Notes under the pieces: model-generated
Database searches by the model: none
What the model was told of the DNA's origin: nothing
What the model saw: the letters and a program-made list of their open reading frames with translations, nothing else
Assembly (NCBI RefSeq): GCF_041380015.1
Contig: NZ_CP159978.1
From: Buchananella felis
GTDB lineage: Bacteria; Actinomycetota; Actinomycetes; Actinomycetales; Actinomycetaceae
Length of the DNA: 64,000 nucleotides
Strand: one strand, 5' to 3'
Part shown: piece by piece, positions 25,621 through 33,468 of the stretch
Numbering within the stretch: position 1 is the first letter of the stretch
How the letters are laid out: every line of letters begins with the position of its first letter
Translations under genes and position numbers: made by a program

Positions 25621-27294
25621 TCAGTTTCCTTCCTTAACGAGGATCTCTGCAGCCCGCTTCCCGAGGGTGGCCCGCATGGTCAGCATGCCTCCACTCATGT
25701 TGGCGGCCTCCAACCCAGCCGCCAGCAGGACGCGGGTGGCCAGGTAGGAGCGCATCCCGGAGGCGCAGTGCACGTGGACCTTGCGGCCGTCGGCCGCAGC
25801 GCGCACCTCCTCCAGGCGCTCGCGCAATTCCGTGTGCGCGATGTTCATGGCGCCGGGCAGGTGCCCGGTCGCAAATTCGGCGGGGCTACGCACGTCAAGC
25901 ACAAAGCCCCCACTGGCCAGAACGTCGTCCACCTGGGAGGCGTGCCAGAGCGGCATGGTCCCGTCCAGGACGTTCGTTGCCATCATGCCGGCCATGTTGA
26001 CCGGGTCCTTGGCGCTGCCGAACGGCGGCGAGTAGGCCAGGTCCAGGTCGATCAGGTCGGCCATCTGCAGGCCCGCCTTCAGGGCGGTGGCGAAGACGTC
26101 GATGCGCTTGTCGACTCCGGCCTCGCCCACGCCCTGCGCGCCCAGCAGCGCGCCGTCCATCCCGAAGTGGACCACCAGGTGCATTTGCACCGCGCCCGGG
26201 AAGTAGCCCGCGTGGTTCATCGGGTGCAGGTGGATCGTCTGGTACTCGATGCCTGCGGCGTCCAGGGAGGCGCGGTTGGCGCCGGTCAGCGCGGCGGTCA
26301 GCTTGCCGGCGCGCACGATCGCGGTGCTGGCCAGGCGGGGCAGCTTGTGGTGGGTGCGGCCGCTGATGGCGTCGGCCACCAGACGACCGGCGCGGTTGGC
26401 CGGACCCGCCAGCGGGACCGGGCGGCGCATGCCGGTGGCGCTGTCCACGCTCATGGTGGCGTCGCCCACAGCCCACACGTTCTCCACGTTGGTGCGGCCC
26501 AGCTCGTCGATCAGGATCGCGCCGCGCTCGCACTCGACGCCGGCCGCCTCCCAGGTGGCGGTGTCCGGGCGAACGCCCACGCTCAGTACCACGAAGTCGG
26601 CCTCCAGGCGGGTGCCGTCCCCCAGCTCCACTACGTCGAAGTCGGCGCCCGGCTCGATCGAGGTGGCGGCCACGCCGTCGTGGACACTGACGCCGATGCG
26701 CTCCAGCTCGGCGCGCACCAGCACCGCCAGCTCGGACTCGAGCGGGGGCAGCACGTGCGGGGCGAGCTCCACCAGGCTCACCGCCAGGCCCCGGTGGGCC
26801 AGCGCCTCGGCAGCCTCTAGGCCGATGAAGCCGGCGCCCAGCACCACGGCGCGCTTGGACTGTCCCGCCAGGCGCTCCAGCTCCAGGGCGTCCGGCACCG
26901 TGCGCAGCGTGTGCACGCGCGGGGAGTCAATGCCCGGGATCGGCGGGCGCAGGGCGCTGGCGCCGGGAGCCAGGATTAGGTGGTCGTAGCCCAGCGTGTA
27001 GGTGCCCTCCGGCCCCTCCACCGTCACCTCGCGGGCGGCGGTGTCCAGGGCCGTCACGGCGGAGTTGATCCGCACGTCCAGGGCCAGGGCGGCGCGCAGC
27101 CTGCTCGGGGTCTGCACCTGCAGCGCGGACTCGTCCTTGATCTCGCCGCCCACGTAGTAGGGCAGGCCGCAGTTGGCGAACGAGACCTCGCCGCCACGCT
27201 CCAGCACGATGATCTCGGCGTCCTCCTGCAGGCGACGCAGGCGGGCGGCGGCGCTCATTCCGCCGGCCACACCACCAACCACAACGACTCGCAT
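25621..27294 (-). CDS. CoA-disulfide reductase fused to a rhodanese domain
   Basis: A 557-residue flavoprotein. FAD-binding GGVAGGMSAAARLRRL is at the N-terminus, with the redox cysteine in FANCGLPYYVGG (C42). NAD(P)H-binding GAGFIGLEAAEAL and the FAD motif VWAVGDA follow. The C-terminal rhodanese domain (about 455-557) has the active cysteine in HCASGMRS (C510). CoADR-RHD enzymes reduce CoA or low-molecular-weight persulfides and disulfides and are common in CstR regulons. The ATG at 27294 fits the flavin domain start. It is divergent from the CstR-like gene across a matching operator and followed by the 53-residue CxxC gene. Confidence 0.95.
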   Translation of the reverse strand: MRVVVVGGVAGGMSAAARLRRLQEDAEIIVLERGGEVSFANCGLPYYVGGEIKDESALQVQTPSRLRAALALDVRINSAVTALDTAAREVTVEGPEGTYTLGYDHLILAPGASALRPPIPGIDSPRVHTLRTVPDALELERLAGQSKRAVVLGAGFIGLEAAEALAHRGLAVSLVELAPHVLPPLESELAVLVRAELERIGVSVHDGVAATSIEPGADFDVVELGDGTRLEADFVVLSVGVRPDTATWEAAGVECERGAILIDELGRTNVENVWAVGDATMSVDSATGMRRPVPLAGPANRAGRLVADAISGRTHHKLPRLASTAIVRAGKLTAALTGANRASLDAAGIEYQTIHLHPMNHAGYFPGAVQMHLVVHFGMDGALLGAQGVGEAGVDKRIDVFATALKAGLQMADLIDLDLAYSPPFGSAKDPVNMAGMMATNVLDGTMPLWHASQVDDVLASGGFVLDVRSPAEFATGHLPGAMNIAHTELRERLEEVRAAADGRKVHVHCASGMRSYLATRVLLAAGLEAANMSGGMLTMRATLGKRAAEILVKEGN

Positions 27295-27341
27295 GGTGTC
27301 ACTTCCTCCCCCGGGGCGCTCGCCCCAATCACCTTCCAAAA

Positions 27342-27357
27342 ATACCCCGGGGGGTAT
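27342..27357. promoter_or_regulatory. CsoR/CstR-type operator
   Basis: ATACCCCGGGGGGTAT is an inverted repeat with one mismatch. It matches the G/C-tract form ATACCCC-GGGGTAT recognised by CsoR/CstR repressors, and it lies between the divergent sensor and reductase genes. Confidence 0.85.
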
Positions 27358-27388
27358 ACGCTGGCAAGCGGTAAACGGAAGGACAAAT

Positions 27389-27898
27389 ATGACCGCGCCC
27401 ACACCCGCGCCGGAGGACAGCGCCGCCTCCCACCGCCGCATCCTCAACCGCCTCAAGCGCGCCCGCGGCCAGCTCAACGCCCTCATCGAGTCCTTCGAGT
27501 CCGGCGCCGACTGCCGCAGCGCGGTCACCCAGCTCGCCGCCGTCACCTCCGCCCTGGACAAGGCCGGCTTCGCCATCATCGCCGCCGCCATGCGCAACTG
27601 CGCCATCGCCGAGGCCGCCACCGGCGCCGCCGCTCACTCCCCTGCAGGCGCTGAGACCGCCACCGGCGCCGCAAACTCCGCCGCGAGCGCTGAGACCGCC
27701 ACCGGCGCCGCCACTTCCCCCACCGGTTCGAGCTCCCTTTCCCCCGATTCGCCCGCCACACCGGCCGGAGTGGACGACGCTGCCACCGGCCACCCTTCCA
27801 ACGCGACCAACACCGGCAACGCAGGCAGCACGGCCAACGCCGCCAATCCCCCACTCACCCAGGCGGAGCTGGAGAAGCTGTTCCTCTCGCTGACCTAA
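27389..27898 (+). CDS. CstR-type persulfide-sensing repressor with an inserted low-complexity loop
   Basis: A 169-residue DUF156 (CsoR/CstR/RcnR) repressor. The cysteines at 42 and 71 have the 29-residue spacing of CstR, and the copper-ligand histidine four residues before the second cysteine is alanine. It should therefore sense persulfides rather than copper. Family members are about 90 residues; here about 75 Ala/Thr/Ser-rich residues with repeated GAETATGAA units are inserted between helix 2 (RNCAIAEA) and the terminal helix (LTQAELEKLFLSLT). GGAAGG precedes the ATG. The divergent CoA-disulfide reductase-rhodanese and the intervening operator support the role. Confidence 0.88.
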   Translation: MTAPTPAPEDSAASHRRILNRLKRARGQLNALIESFESGADCRSAVTQLAAVTSALDKAGFAIIAAAMRNCAIAEAATGAAAHSPAGAETATGAANSAASAETATGAATSPTGSSSLSPDSPATPAGVDDAATGHPSNATNTGNAGSTANAANPPLTQAELEKLFLSLT

Positions 27899-28010
27899 CC
27901 GGGCCGGCGCGCGAAGGCGCGAACCGGGCCACGCCGACGCGCACCTTCGCGCGACAGGCCCAGGCACACCGCCCCCTGCCGCCAAGCCCGGGCCACGCCG
28001 ACCGGGCGGG

Positions 28011-29060
28011 TCACCTCCCCCACCGTTCCAGCTCGGCTTTGCCCGGCGGAATCCAAAGGGAGGTGTGGGCCCCGGCAACGTCGTCCCCCAAGGCACCATC
28101 CCGCACAAGGGCCGACCTCAACGCAGACAAGTCCCGCAGGTCCTCCCAGCGGTAGCGCACCACCCGCCACCCGGCGTTCACGATCGCGGCCTGGCGCTCC
28201 ACCCACGCGTAGCGCGACTCGCGCAGCTCCCGGTCGGTGCTCCCCAACTTGGAGACACCATCGAACTCGATAGCCAACCGAAGATGCGGCACCGCCAAAT
28301 CCACGAAGTAACTGCGTCCCCCCGCCTCCACGCTCTGCTGGCAGACAACCGGCGCGCCCGTCAACGTGGAAAGCACGTACAGCACCACTCGCTCCCCCAG
28401 GCTCTCGCAGCCGGGGTCGGCCGCGTTGATGAGCTGGTGGGCACGCCGCCGATCCGGGACGTAGCTCAGCCCCTCCACCAGCCCGTGCAGGCGAGCGCGC
28501 ACCTGCGGCGCCTGGGCGGCGATCGCCTCCCGACTCGCCCGGCCCCCGCAGGCCTCCAACACCATGAGCCGCATCAGGCCACTCAGCGCCACAACCGCCT
28601 CGAGCGGGTGGCTGGTCGCGGCGAAATGAACCGCGACGACAGCCGGATCGTCCACCATCACGCCCCGGCATCGGCGCGGCGGCAGCGGGGCGCGCGCCCA
28701 GCTCTGCCTGCGTTCGACGCCCGGCACGACGGTCTTGCCCACCTGCACGGCCGGGAGAGTCTGCGGCATTTTCCGCCCATCGCACCTGACCAGCACATCG
28801 GGGTTCTGCACCCACCCGTCGATGCCCATTAGCAGCAGGGCGGACTCGTTCGTGAACACCAGCGGCAGCTTCGCAGTCGCCTGCGTGGCCAGGATCCGGG
28901 CCTGCCCGACCGCACTGACAATCTCCCACCGTGGCGCACCGACTGCCCCCGGCGGCAAGCGGAGCGCCACGCCCCTACGGATGCGCACCACCTGCCCTGG
29001 CTCGAAACTGGCGGCCTCACGCCCAGCGGTGAGGACAAGGTCTGACATGTTCACTTGCAT
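28011..29060 (-). CDS. DUF559/Vsr-like endonuclease-domain protein with AbiEi-like N-terminus
   Basis: A 349-residue protein of a type common in actinobacteria. The N-terminal part resembles the winged AbiEi antitoxin-like region. The C-terminal 110 residues look like a PD-(D/E)xK/DUF559 fold (YFVDLAVPHLRLAIEFDG, then AIVNAGWRVVRYRWEDL). The candidate active acids are present, but the fold assignment is by pattern only. The start at 29060 is uncertain; an in-frame ATG at 29048 removes four residues. No partner toxin is adjacent. The preceding 112-base gap (27899-28010) contains only a possible hairpin of GCGCGAAGG and CCTTCGCGC. Confidence 0.75.
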   Translation of the reverse strand: MQVNMSDLVLTAGREAASFEPGQVVRIRRGVALRLPPGAVGAPRWEIVSAVGQARILATQATAKLPLVFTNESALLLMGIDGWVQNPDVLVRCDGRKMPQTLPAVQVGKTVVPGVERRQSWARAPLPPRRCRGVMVDDPAVVAVHFAATSHPLEAVVALSGLMRLMVLEACGGRASREAIAAQAPQVRARLHGLVEGLSYVPDRRRAHQLINAADPGCESLGERVVLYVLSTLTGAPVVCQQSVEAGGRSYFVDLAVPHLRLAIEFDGVSKLGSTDRELRESRYAWVERQAAIVNAGWRVVRYRWEDLRDLSALRSALVRDGALGDDVAGAHTSLWIPPGKAELERWGR

Positions 29061-29154
29061 GCCTCTGATCTAGCCGCACCGACTCGACAAATGCGATCCG
29101 CCCTCGCATTTGTGCAGCTCCGAGAGTTTTCCACAGGCAAGGCGCCGCCTAGCG

Positions 29155-29331
29155 TTGCGCAACCGTTCGAGGGCTTAGTGAACCTCTCGTAGGGTTGGTG
29201 CACCTTTCGTAGGGTTGGTGCACCTCTCGAGGTGTTACCCACTCCGGTAAGCCCTCAATCGGTGCACCAAAACCTCAATCGGTCGGGAAAACGCTCAGTC
29301 GGTGCACTAACCCCTCAATCGGTTGCGCACT
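29155..29331. repeat. Class C palindromic 20-bp-register array, locus 2
   Basis: Left-arm units centred on GTGCACC-type words begin at 29158, 29178, 29198 and 29218. Right-arm units (CTCAATCGGTGCACCAA type) have their words at 29261, 29281, 29301 and 29321. Both arms step by 20 bp. The end unit CTCAATCGGTTGCGCAC is shared with the array at 121-300. The 411-base gap it occupies holds no convincing gene. Confidence 0.88.
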
Positions 29332-29471
29332 GCCCGTGCCACGCTTGGCGAAATGGCCGCCCGGCGCAGCGCCACCTTCATGCACGACGCCCCACCGACC
29401 CCGCACCGGAACAACCCGCCCGGCGCAGCGGCCACCAAACGGCCCCACCGCCAGCCGCCTGTCCGGGGCGC

Positions 29472-30185
29472 CTAGGCGATGATCCGCCCGGCGCGCATCT
29501 CGACGACGTGATCGGCCAGCTCGCGCACCTCGGGGTCGTGGGAGGCCACGACCACCACGGCCCCACGGTCGGCCTCCTCGCGCAGCACGCGGTGGATGAT
29601 CTCGGTGGAGGCGACGTCGGCTGCGGCGGTGGGCTCGTCGGCCAGCAGGATGGGGGCGCGCTGGACCAGGGCCTGCGCCACCAGGGCACGCTGGCGCTGA
29701 CCGCCGGAGACGCGGGAGAGTTGCCGCCCGGCCAGGTCGGTGATGCGCATGACTGCCATGGCGTCGTCCACGCGCTGCCGGTCCCGCGCAGTCAGGCCGG
29801 CCATGAGCCCGCGCGCGGGCCAGCATCCCATCTCGACTGCGGCGCGCACGGTCAGGGGCAGGCGCTCGGGGGTGGGCGGGGCTTGCGGCACCAGGGCGAC
29901 TCGCTGCCCGGCCAGGCCGTCGATGTGTCCGCCCTCGATCTCGAGGCAGCCAGCCAGCGCCAGCAGCATGGTGGTCTTGCCGCATCCGTTGCCGCCCCAC
30001 AGGAGGGTGATAGCGCCTGCGGGCAGGTGGACGTCGACGTCGTCCAGGGCAAGGATCTCTCCGCGCCGCACAGTCACGCCGTGTAGGCGCAGGCCCTGCG
30101 CGGCGCCCTCGGCCCCTTGGCGGGCGCCGGCTAAAGCGGCGCCTCCGGGGACGTCGGCGGGGCTGGGCATGGAGTCGGCGCGCAT
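29472..30185 (-). CDS. aztA: Zinc ABC transporter ATPase (AztA-like)
   Basis: A 237-residue ATPase. Walker A is GGNGCGKTT, the signature VSGGQRQR and Walker B ILLADEPTAAAD, with the switch histidine in VVVASHDP. It resembles the ATPases of metal-uptake (ZnuC/AztA) systems and lies divergent from a metal permease, metallochaperone and binding-protein operon. The start at 30185 lacks a clear ribosome site, so an ATG at 30170 or a leaderless message is possible. The separate strand is unusual because aztA is normally in the same operon as aztB. Confidence 0.88.
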   Translation of the reverse strand: MRADSMPSPADVPGGAALAGARQGAEGAAQGLRLHGVTVRRGEILALDDVDVHLPAGAITLLWGGNGCGKTTMLLALAGCLEIEGGHIDGLAGQRVALVPQAPPTPERLPLTVRAAVEMGCWPARGLMAGLTARDRQRVDDAMAVMRITDLAGRQLSRVSGGQRQRALVAQALVQRAPILLADEPTAAADVASTEIIHRVLREEADRGAVVVVASHDPEVRELADHVVEMRAGRIIA

Positions 30186-30206
30186 GTGACCAGACTACCC
30201 CTGCCA

Positions 30207-30223
30207 GCGAGAATGATTCGCAT
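30207..30223. promoter_or_regulatory. Zur-like operator between aztA and aztB
   Basis: GCGAGAATGATTCGCAT resembles the actinobacterial Zur box (ATGATAATCATT-like), with a GAATGATTC core palindrome. It is centred in the 51-base gap between divergent zinc-uptake genes, where one site could repress both. Confidence 0.65.
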
Positions 30224-30236
30224 TTAGACTGGCGCC

Positions 30237-31121
30237 ATGTCGATTCTCCAGGCCCTGCTGGAACCGCTCGAGGCCGCCTTCTTCACCAACGCCCTGTGGG
30301 GCGGCATCCTGGCTGCCTTGATCTGCGCGGTGGCGGGGACCTGGGTGGTGGTGCGCGGGATGGCCTTCCTGGGGGAGGCCGTCTCCCACGGCATGCTGCC
30401 CGGCGTGGCGATCGCGGCCGTGGCGGGCGCTTCCCCGCTGCTGGGCGCGGGCGTCTCTGCGCTGGTGATGGCGATGGGAATCGGCTGGCTCACCCGCCGC
30501 GCCCGGTTGAGCCAGGACACGGCGATCGGTATCGCCTTCGTCATCATGCTGTCGCTGGGCGTGATCATCGTGTCGCGGTCGCGCAATTTCGCCACGGACC
30601 TGACCACGATCCTGTTCGGCGACATCCTGGCGATCTCCACCCCGGAGCTGTGGATCCTCTCCGGTGGCCTGGCCTTGACGGTGGCGTTGGCCTTCCTGCT
30701 GCGCCGCCCGCTGACCGCGCTGGCCTTGGACCAGAACCTGGCCAAGACGCTCGGTATGCGCCCGCGCCTGGCCCAGGTGGCGTTGACGATCCTGGTGACT
30801 ATCGCGGTGGTCGCCTCTTACCGCGCGATCGGTTCGCTGTTGGTGGTGGCGCTGCTGGTGGCGCCGGCGGCCACGGCTTCGCTGTGGGCGCGCTCGATCC
30901 CGGCCGTGATGGCGTGGGCAGCCCTGTTGGGGTCGGCCGCCGTCGTGGTCGGCCTGTACATCTCCTGGTTTGCAGCCACGGCCGCCGGGGCCTCGATCTC
31001 GGTGGTCTCTGGCATGACCTTCTTGGTCTGTGCCGCGCTGCGGCCCGCCTTTTCCCGCCGCCGCGCGGCTGAACCGACCCATTTGGCCGACGACGCCCTC
31101 CCGGCCGCCCGGACCAACTAG
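30237..31121 (+). CDS. aztB: Zinc ABC transporter permease (AztB-like)
   Basis: A 294-residue integral membrane permease of the ABC-3 metal family. About eight hydrophobic helices are visible. It includes the family segments GMAFLGEAVSHGMLPGVA and the NBD-contact region around FGDILAISTPEL. It is followed after 18 bases by the aztD-like gene. It faces aztA across the Zur-like box. Confidence 0.92.
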   Translation: MSILQALLEPLEAAFFTNALWGGILAALICAVAGTWVVVRGMAFLGEAVSHGMLPGVAIAAVAGASPLLGAGVSALVMAMGIGWLTRRARLSQDTAIGIAFVIMLSLGVIIVSRSRNFATDLTTILFGDILAISTPELWILSGGLALTVALAFLLRRPLTALALDQNLAKTLGMRPRLAQVALTILVTIAVVASYRAIGSLLVVALLVAPAATASLWARSIPAVMAWAALLGSAAVVVGLYISWFAATAAGASISVVSGMTFLVCAALRPAFSRRRAAEPTHLADDALPAARTN

Positions 31122-31139
31122 CCCCGATTTGGAGTAACC

Positions 31140-32426
31140 ATGTCCCGCACTCTGTCTTTCAAGCTGGCAGCCGTCGCCGCCGCGAGCGCCTTGGCGCTCC
31201 TGGGCGGCTGCTCCACCCACGACCATGACCATGACCACGAGCACGGCCACGAGCACGGCCACAGCCACGAGGGTCACGAGGGTCACGACCACGATGGCCA
31301 CGACCATGAGGGCCACGACGACCATGAGGGCCACGGCCAGGTCGAGGGCGCCGAGCAGCTGAAGGAGCCGGCGCTGTCCCTGGTGACGCTGACCGGGGAT
31401 GGCCACGTGTCCTTGGTGGACCTGGCGGAGTTGAAGAGCCAGGAGATAGCGCACGTGGACTCGCCGGTGGCGCTGGTGGGCGATGGCCGTTACGTGGCGG
31501 TGCAGACCGGCACGGAGGCGCACCTGGTGGACTCGGGCGTGTGGTCTTGGGCGCACGGCGACCACTTCCACTACTACCGCGCTGCGGCCGGCATGGTGGC
31601 GCATCTTCCTGGCACGGGCGCGGCGGCAGCGTCGTCGGAGGATTTCGCGCTGGTGCGCGCCGGTGACTCCGCGCTGGTACTGGACAAGGAGGCGCTGACC
31701 CCCGGCAAGGCCACCGAGGCCGGCCTGGAGGTGCCCGGGGTGCAGTTCGCGGCGCTGCTGGAGGACACGCTGGTGAGCGTGGAGGGCGGCAAGCTGGTCT
31801 CGCGTGAGCTGGGAGACCACCTGCCTGCGTCCCTGCCGGCGGCGCAGTCCCCGATCGACTGCGCCGACTTCAAGGGCGGGGCGGCGATCCGCGACGCCCT
31901 GGTGGTGACGTGCGGCAACACGGTGCACACCGCGACCGTGGACCACGCGGCGCAGGAGCTGGCGTTTGCCAGCCACACCCTGCTGGACGTCGAGGCCGGC
32001 GCCCTGCCGGTGAGCTTCTGCGGCCGCGCCGGTCAGACTCAGCTGGCCGCGACCTCCGGGGACGGCTCGGCGCTGTGGCTCATTGACGCTGCGGGCGCTG
32101 AGGTGGGCCGCGTCGCTATCGACGCCCCGGTGGCCTCCGCCTGCGCGCTGGGCGGAGACTCCCACCGGGTGGTCGCGGTGGACGCGGCCGGTGCGGTGCG
32201 CGTGTTCGAGGGCAGTAGCGTGATGGGTCTGAACCAGGCCGCCGTCACCGAGGCGGTAGCCTCCCCGCAGGCTGCCAAGCTGGGCATTGCCGTCACGGAG
32301 AACCGCGCCTACGTGGTGGGCGCCAAGGGCGATGAGGTACTGGAGATCGACCCGGCCGACTCCGCCCGCGTGGCCCGCACGATTCCCGCCCCCGGCGTGG
32401 TGGCGCTGGCGACGGTGGGCCTGTGA
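31140..32426 (+). CDS. aztD: Zinc metallochaperone lipoprotein (AztD-like)
   Basis: A 428-residue predicted lipoprotein with lipobox LALLGGC (lipidated Cys near residue 23). A histidine/aspartate-rich stretch of about 40 residues (HDHDHEHGHEHGHSHEG type) follows. The remainder reads as a beta-propeller with repeated strands. AztD of Paracoccus delivers zinc to AztC, and the gene order here (aztB, aztD, aztC) supports the same role. The stop overlaps the next gene's GTG start by three bases (GTGA). Confidence 0.9.
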   Translation: MSRTLSFKLAAVAAASALALLGGCSTHDHDHDHEHGHEHGHSHEGHEGHDHDGHDHEGHDDHEGHGQVEGAEQLKEPALSLVTLTGDGHVSLVDLAELKSQEIAHVDSPVALVGDGRYVAVQTGTEAHLVDSGVWSWAHGDHFHYYRAAAGMVAHLPGTGAAAASSEDFALVRAGDSALVLDKEALTPGKATEAGLEVPGVQFAALLEDTLVSVEGGKLVSRELGDHLPASLPAAQSPIDCADFKGGAAIRDALVVTCGNTVHTATVDHAAQELAFASHTLLDVEAGALPVSFCGRAGQTQLAATSGDGSALWLIDAAGAEVGRVAIDAPVASACALGGDSHRVVAVDAAGAVRVFEGSSVMGLNQAAVTEAVASPQAAKLGIAVTENRAYVVGAKGDEVLEIDPADSARVARTIPAPGVVALATVGL

Positions 32427-33337
32427 GCCGGCGGCTGCGATTGGCCGCGGCGGCGGTGGGCGTCGCCGCACTGGCCGCGCTGGGCGGCTGCAGCGCCACC
32501 GGCGACGACGGCAGGGCGTCGGTGGTGGTGACCACGAACGTGCTGGGCGACGTGGTGACCAACATGGTGGGCGACCAGGCCGAGGTCACGGTGCTCATGC
32601 CCCCGAACGCGGACCCGCATTCCTTTGGCGTCTCCGCCCAGGACGCGCTGAAGATGCAGAAGGCGGACCTGCTGGTCTACAACGGACTGGGCCTGGAGGA
32701 GGGCCTGCTGAGCCACGTGCGCTCGGCCGCGGACGCCGGCACGCCCACCTTCGTGGCAGGCGACCACGTTGAGCTGCTGGAGTACGCCGGTGGTGAGGCC
32801 TCCGGGCCCGACCCGCACTTTTGGACCGACCCCACCCAGATGGTGGCGGTGGTGGAGGCGCTCACCGAGGACCTCGCCAAGATCGAGGGCATAGACGCGG
32901 CGAAGTTGAGGGACGACGCTGCCGCCTACACCGCCCTGCTGAAGGAGGCCGATGCGCAGGCCCGCGCCGCGTTCGAAGCGATCCCCGCGCAGCAGCGGGC
33001 GCTGGTCACGAACCATCACGTGTTTGGTTACCTGGCACGCCGCTACGACTTCAGGGTGATCGGCGCGGTGATTCCCGGCGGGGCAACGTTGGCGGCGCCT
33101 TCTGCGGCGGACCTGGCCGACCTGGCCGACGCGGTGAAGGAGGCCGGGGTGGGGGCGATCTTCGCGGACGTCTCCAGCCCGGACAAGCTCATCAACACCC
33201 TGGCCGAGCACACCGGCATGGACATCGAGGTGGTGCCGCTGTTCACCGAGTCCCTGTCGGAACCCGGCGGGGAGGCGCCCACGTACCTGGAGATGCTGCG
33301 GGTCAACACGGAGCGAATCGCCCGGGCGCTCGGCTAA
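32423..33337 (+). CDS. aztC: Zinc-binding periplasmic-type lipoprotein (AztC-like)
   Basis: A 304-residue cluster A-I metal-binding protein with lipobox LAALGGC and the two-lobed fold. Candidate ligands are H69 in MPPNADPHSFG, H138 in DPHFWTDP, and the NHHVFGYL histidines (about residue 203). It presents zinc to AztB. It starts with GTG, overlapping the aztD stop. The acidic central loop found in AztD partners is short here. Confidence 0.92.
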   Translation: MSRRLRLAAAAVGVAALAALGGCSATGDDGRASVVVTTNVLGDVVTNMVGDQAEVTVLMPPNADPHSFGVSAQDALKMQKADLLVYNGLGLEEGLLSHVRSAADAGTPTFVAGDHVELLEYAGGEASGPDPHFWTDPTQMVAVVEALTEDLAKIEGIDAAKLRDDAAAYTALLKEADAQARAAFEAIPAQQRALVTNHHVFGYLARRYDFRVIGAVIPGGATLAAPSAADLADLADAVKEAGVGAIFADVSSPDKLINTLAEHTGMDIEVVPLFTESLSEPGGEAPTYLEMLRVNTERIARALG

Positions 33338-33381
33338 GCCGGGCGGGGCCGCCCGCAGCCTGAGGCTCGCGGGAGTAAGGC

Positions 33382-33420
33382 TGAAGGGGGGCGCCGCTTT
33401 ACCAAGCGGCGCCCCCTTCA
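33382..33420 (+). terminator. Terminator of the azt operon
   Basis: TGAAGGGGGGCGCCGCTT (33382-33399) pairs with AAGCGGCGCCCCCTTCA (33404-33420), with one extra G on the left arm. It lies 45 bases past the aztC stop and before the converging membrane-protein gene. Confidence 0.75.
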
Positions 33421-33468
33421 CTCATTTGCTCAACACCGGGGCTCTTGGGCGTGCCCCGGCGCCGGCGG

